A DNA stretch of 64,000 bases from Diatrype stigma (lineage: Eukaryota > Ascomycota > Sordariomycetes > Xylariales > Diatrypaceae): NCBI GenBank assembly GCA_022225965.2, contig JAKJXP020000089.1, forward strand, positions 62,001 through 126,000, in the 5' to 3' direction. The notes below the pieces were generated by a model. The model searched no databases. It saw only the letters and a program-made list of their open reading frames with translations, and was not told the DNA's origin. The first letter of the stretch is position 1. Each line of letters opens with the position of its first letter. Below are positions 13,712-25,036 of this stretch, one piece after another. The translations under genes were made by a program, and so were the position numbers.

Positions 13712-14250
13712 CGTACTAGACTTGAGGACCCTGACGGACTTCGTATTGTTTAGGGAGAGGGGGGCGCCTGGGGGACTGGTTTTGAGGCTTTCCGATTCGA
13801 AGAGATACGTAGGTAAATAAAATGGATGTCATAAAAACGGCATCAGGGGTTCGTTCGCTTCTCGGAGGTTTTTGATCTACTCTCATATATAAGTAAGCCG
13901 GATCTATCCATGTGTCATCCTTTGAGATAGATGGATATTAGACGGCAATTTGCATACACGCACCACGCAGGAACGATAGGTCTGTGTTTGACAGATGAGC
14001 TGCTTACTACTGTTCCTTCAGATGTACTAGTTGGTGGTTTTAGGAGTCGCGCAAGCAAGCAAGCAAGCGGATCACTCGACCTATAGGTATGTTATGATTG
14101 CGACGTTATCTCCTATCACCATGGCCGATTTCACCGAATCCTCCTATGACTTGATCCTTGGGATATATATATGCTCGTTAAGGCTTAGCTGAAGGATTTG
14201 AGGAGAACTATCGAGGAATCCCCTTCTTGGTAATCACTTCGTGCTGCTCT

Positions 14251-14264
14251 GCTTGTTTGCTTGT

Positions 14265-14341
<77 letters not shown>
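14251..14341. repeat. (GCTT)n tetranucleotide array
   Basis: About 90 bp of GCTT/TTGC units, with two GTTT interruptions at the left edge. The same unit appears as smaller runs near 14050 (as AAGC) and 15380-15420, so this tetranucleotide is locally favoured. Confidence 0.9.
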
Positions 14342-16466
14342 GTCCAGGCTTTCTCCTTATGCTAATTATGGCAAGGATTGACCGATATATCCTAAAGTTG
14401 GGGCATCCTGACGTTAGATGAGTCCTTGGCTTTGGAGTATCTTGACGTTGGGGTAGGCAACCTGACATTGGAGCATCCTACAGTGCCTACCTATCATAGC
14501 TTATCTAGATGAGTGAATACAAGCCCACCTAAACTATCTGCTGAAACAACAACATGGACCCAAATCCCAATAACTGACTACCGTATCTATCTACTTATAA
14601 CATGATGTGATGACTAACCCATGCGACAGGACCTGCCTGCCTGCCAGACCTGACAGCTGCACGCAGCGCACCACAGCCTATCATGTCACAGGACAGGACA
14701 GGGGGGAGGTGGCGGCTGGCTCAACAGCGTCGTATCGCGAGTGGAAAAAGGCGAAACATCGAGCTGAAATGCTTGGATTCTGTCTGTCATCTTCGGACGG
14801 TAAACCAGCCAGGCACGGCACGCGGATAAACAAGCAGGCATCGACGGGTAGGTGCATATGCATATACATACATGCCTATATGCTCGTCATCTACCCAGTC
14901 ACCTGTGCATGTATGTCCGTATGTCCGTCACAGATAGGCGGGTAGGTAGGTCCCTACTTACTTATGTGACGGGCTGGCTGGGCCTTTCGGCGCATATTAT
15001 GTGCGTGCTTGCTTACATATCCAACCGACAAAACAAGCCTTAGCCGCCAAAAACAGGGGCAGCCAGGGCTGGCATAACCACCCACTAATAGGGAGGAAGC
15101 GTTGAAACTTCCAGAAACAAGATTTTCGGGTGTTTTATTGAGATGCTTTCACCGGTAGGTAGTTGTTGCTGTGTCCAAGGGGCCTTGGCTGCTGGCTCAC
15201 TCTCACTCGCTGGCCGAGAACGCTACTTATGACTAAGCGGCGGCACAACAGCCAGCATATGCCTACCTTCACTGGCTGGCGAGGGTGGTGGCCTGGCTTC
15301 GCTTTGATAGGTAAGTGGTAAGCGCCGTGGCTGCTGCTGCTGCGTGGAGCAGTCAATGCAATCGCCTGGCTATGGCCGAGGTGCTTGCTTGCTGTCTTGC
15401 TTGCTGTCTTGCTTGCCTGTCACTGTGAACGACCATGCGATGTATGTGAGTAGCTATCATTATACCCTGGACGATCACGTTACGGATGGTGTTGACCTGA
15501 GAAGCCCACAGTTGTCCCTTCACCGCCTCATCGCCGTCTACATCCATAGTATCAGGTACTCGGGGGGTCCAGACAGAACTAGAGGCCCTTTCTTCCGATA
15601 TGTTGCTCTACTTTTGCTATGTAGTGGGCAGAATGAAGCATGTAATCGAGTACCTGGTGTATCTAGGGGGGTCGAGTGGGTGTCCGATATCCTCAAACAC
15701 GGGACAAGCCTGTAACTAGTTCTTTAGCGAAGTGTCTGTGATCATGGTCAAAGGAATGTTTCTCGTAAGATATACCCCGTTCCCCCCCTCCGTTCAGTTC
15801 AGTTCTATCCTATAGTTGCAATGCATGCCGATACGGAGATTCCCTATGGGGGAATAGCCCGCTGCTTACTTGCTTGTCGTTAACCTTCGCTCAGGTTTAG
15901 GTCGTGTGTGTTATAGATAGATGGATGTTCAGGGGGGTTTTGCGTCGATAGGTCGTTACGTTGAGGGGCACTACACTTCTCGGCGAAAAGCCCCGCCATG
16001 ACATGACATGGCAGGGCAGGGTAGAGTATAGCAGGATGTCTTTATTTCTTACGTCATTCTAGAACGGGCTTCTATAACAGACCACGAGGATCATGCCTGT
16101 CTGTCAGTCTGTCAGGATGTGATCTTCGGCAAAAGTCCAGAAGTTCTATATCTGCCCGTCCCTGTGGACCGGTAGGAGGTGAGGGTGAGGGTGAGGGGGC
16201 ACGCCATGCCGTGCCACGCTATGCTCGGTTGTGCCCTAACCGAAGCGCTTCTGAGCTTCATGCAGAAGGTCGCTTCGGGGGAAGCCTGCATAATATACTA
16301 GTATACTTCCTCTCTGTTTCTCCTCCTTCATATATGCCCTACGTGCGCAGTAGAGGGCCAAGGCTAACGTGTTTTGATTGTAGGTGTGGACTCTCGTAAA
16401 GACCGGTTGATGGTGGTTACGACGTATGGATGTGTTGTGCTGTCTGCACCATACTCAGGGGTGGAA

Positions 16467-16482
16467 GGGGGGGGGGGGGGGG
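16467..16482. repeat. Poly-G run
   Basis: Sixteen consecutive G residues, a simple homopolymer. Confidence 0.85.
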
Positions 16483-18096
16483 TTGCAAAGGGATGTGAGT
16501 GGTCATTCATCCATCCGGCCGACAACACTTGTATCTTCATACACGTCGCATGGAAGCTATGTGTGTCGGTAGAGGCATTATGGTCATGTGAGTCTAAAAA
16601 TACCTACATGGCTGGCCAGGATGGAGTACAGGCCCCGCGCGAAGAAAGAGAAGAGAAAAAGAGCCATTATTATTCGAGCATCGTCATCATCCCCATCCCA
16701 CCGGACACCGCTCCTTGTATGCCATGGTATCATTATACCCCCCTACCTGTCTAAGCACAGCACAGCACGTACAGTCAGGAGCCACAGATAGATGCTTATC
16801 GCGGCATGGTGGTGGTTGACATGCAGAGCGATTTCCTCCCGTCCATGACGTGGGCATTTCATCGTCGCGTGTTGCATGATCAGCGGGTCGGAGAGTTGGC
16901 TGTAGGATAGGATGAGGATTCTTTTCTGCTTCTTGCACGCGACGCTTGCCCAAGGAGAGGAGCGACGCCAGGGGGTCCCACGGGCGATCAGACTTATGTA
17001 ATTATGCCCGGCGCTCTTGATGGGATCTGGTGGAGCGTTCTAATTGAGCGATGTAGCCAGCCGGGATTGTTTGGTTTGTCTTTTGGGCAGGTCCATGTGC
17101 TACTAACGCATGTCACCTTTTTTTATGACATTGTTATAATAACCGCAACGGCTTGTGGGAGAGTTGGGCCACGGCGGTGAGATGGTGTCAGAAGGGGGGA
17201 AGCCCAGAGACGAAAGGGGGGGCAGGGGGACTAGGTAGTAGGTAGATAGGTAATATGGCTTCCCCAGCTCCGAAGCCCACATCTCACTCATTAGGCGTTT
17301 GTCAAAGCGAGAGGATGCAGACGCGAGCTGCTCCATCCGGCCGTCGTTTCATTTGTATCATATACAGCCTCGCATCTGAAGGCGTCAGATATACGATGTT
17401 TCTCATATAAGTACAGGCCCATGATTACAACAGTGGGCAGTTTGATTATGTAACATGGACGTAGCTTTCTGCCTCCTTTGGCCCTGGCGATAGTTGTGAT
17501 AGTCATGACGTTATAATCAATCGGCTTTAGAGGAAGATCGATATCAGTATGGGTTAGGTATCGTCAAGCTAAAAGTGTCGATAATACCTGTCAAAGAGGG
17601 GAGCTATACGCTCGGCCGCGCAACTCACCCCTGAAAGAAAAACTTTTTTTTGGTGTGCTTAGACACCAGGCCTAGTATAGCGCGTGGGCTCCAAAATGTC
17701 TACTCTCACTTGTCTGCAAATCAGGAGACACTTGTTTCCGTCGGCTCTGAGGAAAGCCCGCTAGAACAATGAGAGTGAAAACCATTGTTGTTCGTACCTG
17801 TTTGTTTCTTCGGCTGAATGCTATTGTTCCTGTAGTCAAAGACTTAGTAACTCGTCCGCACACTTGCGTTTAGAATCGTCATGTAGGTAGCTATGTTGTT
17901 CGGGGACACCCAGGAGGGAGATGCCATATAAATTACCGATGTTTCATATAGACAGACTAGCATAGCCTGATTGTAGTCGGCAGAAACTCTCATTACAGCT
18001 GCACACAAACGCAGCAAATCTTAACCACTACGGTACATGATAGTAACAGGGGAAACAACTCGTCAAAGAACCTTGAAGCGGTAACTTTTAGTAAAA

Positions 18097-19053
18097 ATGT
18101 CACGGACCCTTGTACTGAACAAGTATCGCTGCGAGCACGTCGAACCTTTCCGTCTTGGGCGAGAGCATGTGCAACTTTTCAAGGACTATCTACACACCCA
18201 GGAGGGGTCGTCAGGAAAGACGTACTTCATCGCGAACTCAATCGAATGCCGCGAGTGTCTTACGCTGGCCTCCGCGGTGAAGAAGGAACGGTCGTCCAGG
18301 CAGCTGCACGAGTTCTCGAGCCAGTCCGTGCTACCTTCGCACCCGCCGGACCTCCACGGCTGGTACCTAGACCTGCTGCACGAGTGTCGGGAGATGCCCC
18401 TCCACGAGGGCCTGCGGCTCCTCCAGCTCTGGACCCGCGACGTCGTGTACCTCTTCCCGCCCCCGGAGATCGAGGCGTTCTACCGACGCGCGTGTGGCGC
18501 GCCGCACGACATGGCGGTTAAGGCTGAGCTTAGCGCGGCGATGACGGGGGCGCTTACCACCAAGACGGTCGAGCAGCGGGCGGTGTTCTGGGACGAGCTG
18601 AACCGCGCCTTCGAGGTGCCCAACCTAATAACGAGCGGCCGCCGAGCGGACCCGAAGCAGCAGCAGGCCGCCTCGATGGCGGCGGGGGACGAGAGCAAGT
18701 GCTCCAAGATAATCTACGGGTTGGTGGCACAGCTAGAGGAGGACACTAAACTTCTACGCTTGATTACGTGTGGCTGCCCCGGCAGTCCTGCCCTACAGCC
18801 CGAGCCCCGTCTCAAATTAGCCCGGAAGAGGATGCAGCTGCACGAAGCCGTCGTTGCCAGCACTGTTGCTGCCTTGAAGAGCGTGCTCGACAGCCTGCAA
18901 ACTCTCAGTCTGGACAACGACGACCCGTCTCAGCACGGCGAGGTGGCAAATGCTGTTGCCGCCGGTAGGTTTCTAACCGTGGCGCTATATCAGCTTCACG
19001 CGCAGCAGAAATCGATCATGTGGCAGCTGGCGATGAATGCAAAGATCAGGTAA
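18097..19053 (+). CDS. Unrecognised conserved-style protein, 318 aa
   Basis: This is a single-exon frame with an ATG preceded by an A-rich leader (adenines at -1 to -5) and strongly GC-biased third positions from about codon 50, unlike the surrounding noncoding DNA. I do not recognise the family. The N-terminus has a Cys/His pair (C12, H14) and a later C-x2-C (in IECREC), which might bind a metal. The C-terminal half is Ala/Leu/Gln-rich and predicted helical. There is no signal peptide or membrane segment. The stop lies inside a run of donor-like sequences (GTAAGGTAAGGTGAGTG, from 19050). A splice to an AG at 19090 would keep an open frame to about 19220, but that intron would be only about 41 bp. 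The C-terminus is therefore uncertain. The gene converges with the 489-aa gene 910 bp downstream. Confidence 0.6.
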   Translation: MSRTLVLNKYRCEHVEPFRLGREHVQLFKDYLHTQEGSSGKTYFIANSIECRECLTLASAVKKERSSRQLHEFSSQSVLPSHPPDLHGWYLDLLHECREMPLHEGLRLLQLWTRDVVYLFPPPEIEAFYRRACGAPHDMAVKAELSAAMTGALTTKTVEQRAVFWDELNRAFEVPNLITSGRRADPKQQQAASMAAGDESKCSKIIYGLVAQLEEDTKLLRLITCGCPGSPALQPEPRLKLARKRMQLHEAVVASTVAALKSVLDSLQTLSLDNDDPSQHGEVANAVAAGRFLTVALYQLHAQQKSIMWQLAMNAKIR

Positions 19054-19963
19054 GGTAAGGTGAGTGAGCATAATTAACTATTATACATAGTTCAGTTCCC
19101 GGCTTTCAAGGTCAAGTAGATGTTCGTGCTGGCGCTCTGTCGTTTCAAGCAATATTTAAATTACCGTCAATGACAGAATCTCTGTTCTGTGCCTCCTTGT
19201 CCCCCTCGCCTCACAATTAATTGTATTCAGTCAGCCTCGCTCTTGGCTTTGGCTTTGGCTTTGGCTTTAGCTTTGACTTTCACTTTGACTTTTCGCAAAT
19301 TATTTCGTAATAAATCTTGCAGCAAGAAATTCATAGCATGCCTCCACATACCTGTCATGATCGTCCTCACCTGTATGTGAATATACACTGGCTATCCTAC
19401 CAATTTGTTATTTTCGTGGAGGAGAAGTTATTTAATGACGAGCATCTCTTGCCACAAACACTATAACTAATATCAAACTATCTTTTTAAGCTTTTGTGCT
19501 CAGATGCTGCTAGGATAATTAGTGGAAAGTCATGAAACCATCGAGCCTGTGTTATCCCTGCAACTTTCCCCTTTTGATCTCTTAGATCCAGCAACAAATT
19601 TAGCGCCTCATTGTAGCATGAAACTATTATGAAGATGCGGCCGAGTTGCCATCACTGATGCTTTACCGCCATGTCGTACCTCCTTTGCCGTCCGCCTCAT
19701 TCAACCCCATGATTTGTGACTTGGATGGCATGCATCGTGGGCTCTCTTGTGTGCTCATTTCAAGGTAGCCGTTCCCGTTCATACCAGACCGGCTAGTCTA
19801 GCGGTTTTTTGTGCTCTCCTTTTGTTCTTTTTTTCTTTTCTCATTCTTTTCTTGGACTTCTCATATCCTCACCTAGTCTGCGTGTTCTATGTAGATATGG
19901 AAAGTCGAAAGTTGTGCGTATATCGTTGTCGGCAGAGTTCGTTGTCGGCAGTTGGGAAATACT
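19054..19963. other. Convergent intergenic region
   Basis: This is the 3' sides of two convergent genes. It contains an imperfect GGCTTT/GCTTTA hexanucleotide run at about 19243-19290 and pyrimidine-rich tracts around 19820-19860. I see no gene in it. Confidence 0.6.
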
Positions 19964-21433
19964 CTAGGATGAGGAACTGCCTAGATGCAATGCGACGTCC
20001 ACGAGCTCTCCCAGATCCAGGCTCTCCCCTAAATCTAGTGGCTCTATGAAGCGCAGCTCCTCTTCCAGACTTTCCGGTTGTCTCTTCATGCCTGGTGTAG
20101 TAGTTTCCTCTTCCACTTCTGTCCTCCCTTCGAAACTAAGTGTCCCCGGTTGTTCTTCGTCCTGCTCCAGCTCCAGCTCCTGCACTTGTTGTTCTTGTTG
20201 TTCTTGCTGCTGTTCTTGCGCTTGTTCTTGCTGCTGTTCTTGTTGTTGTTCTTGTTGCTCTTGTCCTTGTTGCTCTTGTCCTTGTGCAGGATGCGCAGTT
20301 TGCGTGCTCGTAAGCGAAACGGGGTTTAAAGTTGAATGCAAGATCACCACCCCGACCGTCTTGGTGCCGAAAAATGTACGATCCACGTCCGCATCATCCA
20401 TCTTAGCGACGAAATCCTTCAGGGAAGCAAGATCTTCGAAACAGGCCCAGCCGTACGATTTTCCCAACCGGTATATGGATCTCGACCTCCACCGCCGAGT
20501 CATGAAGGCCGGGCCCCAAGTACCTACACTGACCGGCTTGCAGCCGAGGCGCTCAATGTAGTTGGTTAGTCTCTCCGTCGAGCCGATCGTGCCTGGAAGT
20601 CGCGATTTGTGCTGGGCGTATATCCTAGCTGCGAAAGGGGCGTCGGGCTCGGGCTTCACGACCTTGTCTGGACCGATCCGACGGCGGTGCGGGGCTTCGC
20701 GCTCGGGGCGGTCGAACCATTTCTTGATTGCATCAAAGGCGCGTTCGTTATACCTGCCTGGATCGTCCAGTGTGTAAAAGACGTCGAATGTTGGGGCTTC
20801 TGCTTTAGGCTGTGTATATCCTAAATGGCCTACCTCAGGTCTGGTGTACCAATACAACCACGTGAAACAGATGACATCCGCAAAATAGGTTGCAGCCTCG
20901 GGGCAGATGAGGGAAAGCTTGCGAATGGTCCACCGCGTGTCCTGTCCAACCAGGATGAGCTTCCGGCGCGGATATTTTTCCTTGAGAGTCTTGACGATCC
21001 TCCTCAAGGCCTCCCCTTGCTGGCCTTCTTCTGGGTACTCGTTTCCCCAGCCGTATACTTCGTTCTCATAGAAGAACTCCTTATAATCCTCAACAGCTTC
21101 TTGATCGGATTCCACGGCAGCCCTCAGTCGCTTGGACGATCGGCATTGGTAGAACATCTCGGATTCTATCCACGATATACGCACGAACGGCATTTCCATG
21201 ACGTCGACAGGATATGTTTTCGCAGCTTTAATGGTCATATTCACGAAGAGTACATTCGGCTGGTCGACGCAGGCCAGAAACTCATCCCAGTTCTTTTCTC
21301 GCTGGCTTATCAGATGCTTCACTTCTTCTTTAGGTAGGTGAGGCCATTTTACTAGTTCGTTGCCATCATCCCACGAATCTTCTTCGGGCTTGTCAACGAG
21401 CAAGGAAGCTGCGATGTCCATGAGCCAGGCCAT
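19964..21433 (-). CDS. Unrecognised protein with Q/E-rich tail; possible degenerate RNase H-like fold, 489 aa
   Basis: Single-exon frame from ATG at 21433. Residues about 1-370 are a mixed alpha/beta globular region. From about 375 to 440 the sequence becomes a Gln/Glu repeat (QEQQ-type units), followed by an acidic tail. The order of elements vaguely recalls fungal Gfd2/YDR514C-like RNase H-fold proteins: a hydrophobic strand (VLFVNMTI), then 'KLILVGQDTRW', then a hydrophobic region (ATYFADVICFTW). The expected catalytic Asp/Glu in the first strand is not obvious, so if related it may be inactive. This assignment is a weak inference; the frame itself is well supported by length and composition. 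There are no signal peptide or membrane helices. The repetitive tail is encoded by varying CAG/CAA/GAG codons, so it is not a fresh microsatellite. Confidence 0.65.
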   Translation of the reverse strand: MAWLMDIAASLLVDKPEEDSWDDGNELVKWPHLPKEEVKHLISQREKNWDEFLACVDQPNVLFVNMTIKAAKTYPVDVMEMPFVRISWIESEMFYQCRSSKRLRAAVESDQEAVEDYKEFFYENEVYGWGNEYPEEGQQGEALRRIVKTLKEKYPRRKLILVGQDTRWTIRKLSLICPEAATYFADVICFTWLYWYTRPEVGHLGYTQPKAEAPTFDVFYTLDDPGRYNERAFDAIKKWFDRPEREAPHRRRIGPDKVVKPEPDAPFAARIYAQHKSRLPGTIGSTERLTNYIERLGCKPVSVGTWGPAFMTRRWRSRSIYRLGKSYGWACFEDLASLKDFVAKMDDADVDRTFFGTKTVGVVILHSTLNPVSLTSTQTAHPAQGQEQQGQEQQEQQQEQQQEQAQEQQQEQQEQQVQELELEQDEEQPGTLSFEGRTEVEEETTTPGMKRQPESLEEELRFIEPLDLGESLDLGELVDVALHLGSSSS

Positions 21434-23386
21434 TTTTGAGAAAGCGCTCTAGATTAGGTAATGTCGGGTGGCCTTTGGAAGTCGTGATATGTCTCTTGTT
21501 GATCGAGTTGCTGTGAGTGGACTTCGAGATGTGAAGGCGTGAGGTCGGTCTTTATCGACTTTAAGTGTATGGTGGAAGAGTGCAAGCAGTGAAGAAAGAA
21601 AATACCCGGAGACTCGACCACTTTATAAGCCGGTGCGGTGCGGCTTTGATGAACTTCAATATTAATTGACTTTAAGTTTGTTGCAGCTCCGAAGTATCTT
21701 ACACCTACATTGTGTGAAGAGACAATTACAGTTACGATTTGAGACGCAGTGTTGACGTTAGCTTCGACTTGAGCCTGGCCATGCTACGAGCCATTCAAAC
21801 TATGAAGTTCATCGAGATTCCCTACAAAAGATTGAGCATGAAGTTACGAACCATCAGAGAGGCAAGTATACATACAGCTGGCCGGATGACAATGTACGGA
21901 ACTCTGAAATATGTGGCACAAACTAGAACAATGTCATGAAATGTTATAAGGTCCTTTGCAACTCAAACTTATCCCGAGATGTACAAGAACAAACACGCAT
22001 TTACACTTTCTCGCTTGAACACGCATATGTAGGACGGAGGACAAGTAAACAGATTATGTAATAACTAGCACATTTGGATTTGGGGGTCCCGTTTCATTTT
22101 CAGGCCACTGCAGACAAGCAGGAAAGTGTATCGATGGTGTATGGACAACAAGCTACCCAAAATCTTGAAACCAACAGGAGCTTTGTTTTCCAGAATGTTT
22201 CTAGAACGCCTTGAATGTCATATCATGCTAGTAGCACCTCGTATCGACTAGATAGGCAAAGTTGCATCATCAATTCAAGCACGCGTGGTATTGGCTGATA
22301 GAAATAGCCGCAAATCTCGTATATGTTAGATCGCCTCGGCCTTGCCCATGCAGAACAACTATGAAGCATAGTATATGAGTCTCTAATATATTTCGATCCA
22401 GTTATCAGTTCGCTACAAAGCAGATTCATGCAGGGGTCGTGTGCTTCATAGGTTAAACTTGATCAATCAATGCATTGCTTCTGGTTGTATTGACGATTCT
22501 CGGTTACACAAAAATCCTGTTTGTGCTCGGACAGGTAACTTTGTCTCCTAGGTGACTTGTCTACTACATATTAGCGATGAACAAGCCCTGTTTGAGATAT
22601 ACGCCAGTTTACCTATCGTTGCTACTAATTACTACCTACTTAGGTACCTATAGCTAGTAGTCCAAGATGGTGTTAGTGGCCCAGTGATGTAGAGGGTTTG
22701 GTAGCTTCCATAACATACACCTTCCGAAACTAAAAAGAACATAAAATATCATGACTACCTCCTCCTGTGACCAGATTTAGCTCTTGCGTTTGCTGCAAGT
22801 AATACGCCGGCAGACCCACGACGGGAGGGGATGGCCCCAATGCGCCATCCGAAAGGAGATCGAGCGCTAGCCATCTCGGGCGGTCCCTTGCAGGCGGGCA
22901 GGCGGGCTGGCGGGCTGGCGGGCTGGCGGGTCCACCCTCTGGCTGCAGTGCCTTGCCTTGCTGCCTTGGCAGACCTCATCCTGCCAAGGTTGGTAGGTAG
23001 GTAGGTATGTACATACATACAATACCTCCGTAACTTGGGCACAATTCAAATTGAATGGGGCTCGCACCAGACGCCCCCGTCTTTCTTCTTCCCAACCCCC
23101 ACCCCCCACCGGTGACATCTTCACTATTGAAATTTTTGAAGATACTTCAGCGTCTTTCTGCTATGTGCCTACATGACTAGGTAGGCAGTTAGTCCGTAAT
23201 CCTCGGATGGAGGTTCTAGAGGCATGAAGAGGATCTCAGCTGTTGTTTCACCCCACCTAAACTCCCTGCAACAGTCGGCGGCGGCCGACAACAATGATGG
23301 AATCAAATACTGCATCTGCCATATGAATATATATACATATATACACACAAACTGTCTTGTGGAGCAAAGGACGGATGAAAGGAACG
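21434..23386. other. Divergent intergenic region between the 489-aa gene and the DPBB gene
   Basis: Shared upstream region of two divergent genes. It contains a GGCG/GGCT repeat at about 22893-22931, TAGG/TACA runs at about 22990-23020 and a TATA-like stretch at about 23328-23345 upstream of the double-psi beta-barrel gene. I see no gene in it. Confidence 0.55.
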
Positions 23387-24379
23387 ATGGCGGCGACGAC
23401 AGCCCACCAAGATGACTCGCAGATGCGGGCCCAGACTCCAGTCTCAGCTCCGACTGCGGCTCCGACTCCGACTCCGGCCCCGGCTCCGGAACCAGCCCCA
23501 ACTCCGATCTACCAGACGCCGGACTGGGAGATCCCGACGAACTACCCGCCCCCGAAGCGCTCGTTCCGGAACAGCCTCACCTTCCTGAACACCGCAGCCG
23601 CAGCCGCAGCCGCGGCAGTGGCGTCCCGCAACCCAAACGACAACAACGCAGCAGCAGCAGAAGCAGCAGCAGCTGAAAGCGCCACGGCGAAGGAGACCAC
23701 CGCAGCACCCGCGCCCGCACCCGTTCCCGCGCCCGAACCCGGAAGCAGCGACGTCAGCGGCGGCGGCGTGGCGGCGGCAGCCCCAAAACCGTCCCTCGCC
23801 ACGGCGATGCGGCAACGCCTCGACGCCGCCCTGCCACCGCACAAGAAGTACGTGTTCGGCCGGCGGTCGCGGCGCTTCCTGCTCCTCGGCATCGTGCTGC
23901 CGGCAGCCGTCCTAACGTTCGTCGTCCTGCCCCTGGCGGTCGGGCTCGGCGTAGGACTCTCCCGACGCTCACATCGCTCCTCCTCGCAAAACCTGCCACT
24001 ACCGGACGACGACAACGACGGCGGCGTGTTCACGGGGGAGCTGACATACTACGACGTAGGGCTCGGCGCGTGCGGGACGCAGTCGAGCGACGGCGACGCC
24101 ATCTGCTCCATCTCGCACCTTGTGTTCGACGCTGCTGGCAGTGCTGGCGGCGGCGGGAATCCCAACGCGAACCCGCTGTGCGGCAGGAAGATCCGCATCA
24201 CGCGCGACTACAGCGACGTCGAGGCCGGGGCGGGCAACCGGAGCGTCGACGTCACGGTCGTCGACCGCTGCACAGGCTGCGGGCCCACCGACCTCGATCT
24301 GAGCCCCGCTGCGTTCGAGATGCTGGCGCTGAGGGATAGCGGTAGGGTGGTGGGGAGCTGGGCTTGGTTGGGGGAATAG
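23387..24379 (+). CDS. Membrane-anchored expansin/RlpA-like double-psi beta-barrel protein, about 330 aa
   Basis: The C-terminal ~115 residues look like a double-psi beta-barrel (barwin/expansin/RlpA fold). They start with a GELTYYDVGLGACG segment, then the cysteine-containing DAICSISH, PLCGRKIRI and a VTVVDRCTGCGPTDLDLSPAAF block that closes the barrel and carries the characteristic Asp. A single hydrophobic helix at about 164-190 (LLLGIVLPAAVLTFVVLPLA), preceded by Arg residues, looks like a type II membrane anchor that places the barrel outside the cell. The N-terminal ~150 residues are low-complexity, rich in Ala, Pro and Thr. Proteins of this fold act on or bind cell-wall polysaccharide, often without hydrolysis; that role here is inferred. 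I chose ATG 23387 because it has a strong context (A at -3, G at +4). An in-frame ATG at 23375 would add four residues. No intron is needed. Confidence 0.8.
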   Translation: MAATTAHQDDSQMRAQTPVSAPTAAPTPTPAPAPEPAPTPIYQTPDWEIPTNYPPPKRSFRNSLTFLNTAAAAAAAAVASRNPNDNNAAAAEAAAAESATAKETTAAPAPAPVPAPEPGSSDVSGGGVAAAAPKPSLATAMRQRLDAALPPHKKYVFGRRSRRFLLLGIVLPAAVLTFVVLPLAVGLGVGLSRRSHRSSSQNLPLPDDDNDGGVFTGELTYYDVGLGACGTQSSDGDAICSISHLVFDAAGSAGGGGNPNANPLCGRKIRITRDYSDVEAGAGNRSVDVTVVDRCTGCGPTDLDLSPAAFEMLALRDSGRVVGSWAWLGE

Positions 24380-25036
24380 TACGTAGAATTGAGGGAATGG
24401 GTGTGCGAGCGTGTGGGTTAAGTGGGTTGAGCGCGCGTGTGGATGAATGAATCAGGGCGGCTGGGCGACTACTGGCTGAAGTGTTGGAATTGATTTGACT
24501 TGGCTTGGCTTGACTTGGCGGGTACCTACCTTAGGCGTGGAGTTTACGTGCGGGATGATGTCAGTTGAAATGTGAATGCTACTCTTAGTTATACATGACT
24601 CGGATGGGCTATAAAGGTATTATGGATTCAGGTATACACTGGGTGGGTAGCACTGATACTTTATCCCCTTTCCCTCGCTTGCTTAGCATACCTTCACTCG
24701 TCTGGGGTTCAGACGGGCAGCCTGCTCGTAGAAAAGCTTGTCGTATCAAGGTGGCCTGGTATCATTATGAATCTCTTTTCCGATTTGAAGTCTTCTATCA
24801 ATAAAAGCCGTCAAAGTCAACGTACAGGATATCACTAACGCATCTTCTCATCATCATCGTCATTATCACAACAAATAGCACATGCAAACAGACAGCCGCC
24901 GCCGAGACAGACAGACTATCTTCCCCACCAGCAAATAGGTAGGTTGGCAGGTTCGGTCTTCGGTCACTCATATGCCATAGATATCTATCTATTTATCATG
25001 CGTGAACTACCACCAAACGATCAATCAACACTACCT
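24380..25036. other. Convergent intergenic region
   Basis: The 3' sides of the double-psi beta-barrel gene and the seven-helix gene. An AATAAA at about 24800 could be a polyadenylation signal for the former. I see nothing else distinct. Confidence 0.5.

Larger units (their letters stand above)
1..18096. other. Gene-free, repeat-rich 18 kb stretch
   Basis: I find no supportable protein gene on either strand. The longest open frames (166 aa at 6181-6681, 175 aa at 12854-13381, 164 aa at 11013-11507) have no recognisable domain and no consistent codon pattern, and they overlap other random frames. Base composition looks ordinary and is not AT-rich, so this is not a RIP-mutated block like 36.9-40.9 kb. 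The content is simple repeats, short palindromes, recurring TAGGTA/TACCTA strings and two inverted-repeat structures, listed separately. No telomere-type TTAGGG array is visible. I saw no tRNA-like B box with a foldable cloverleaf. Untranslated or noncoding transcripts cannot be excluded. Confidence 0.7.
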
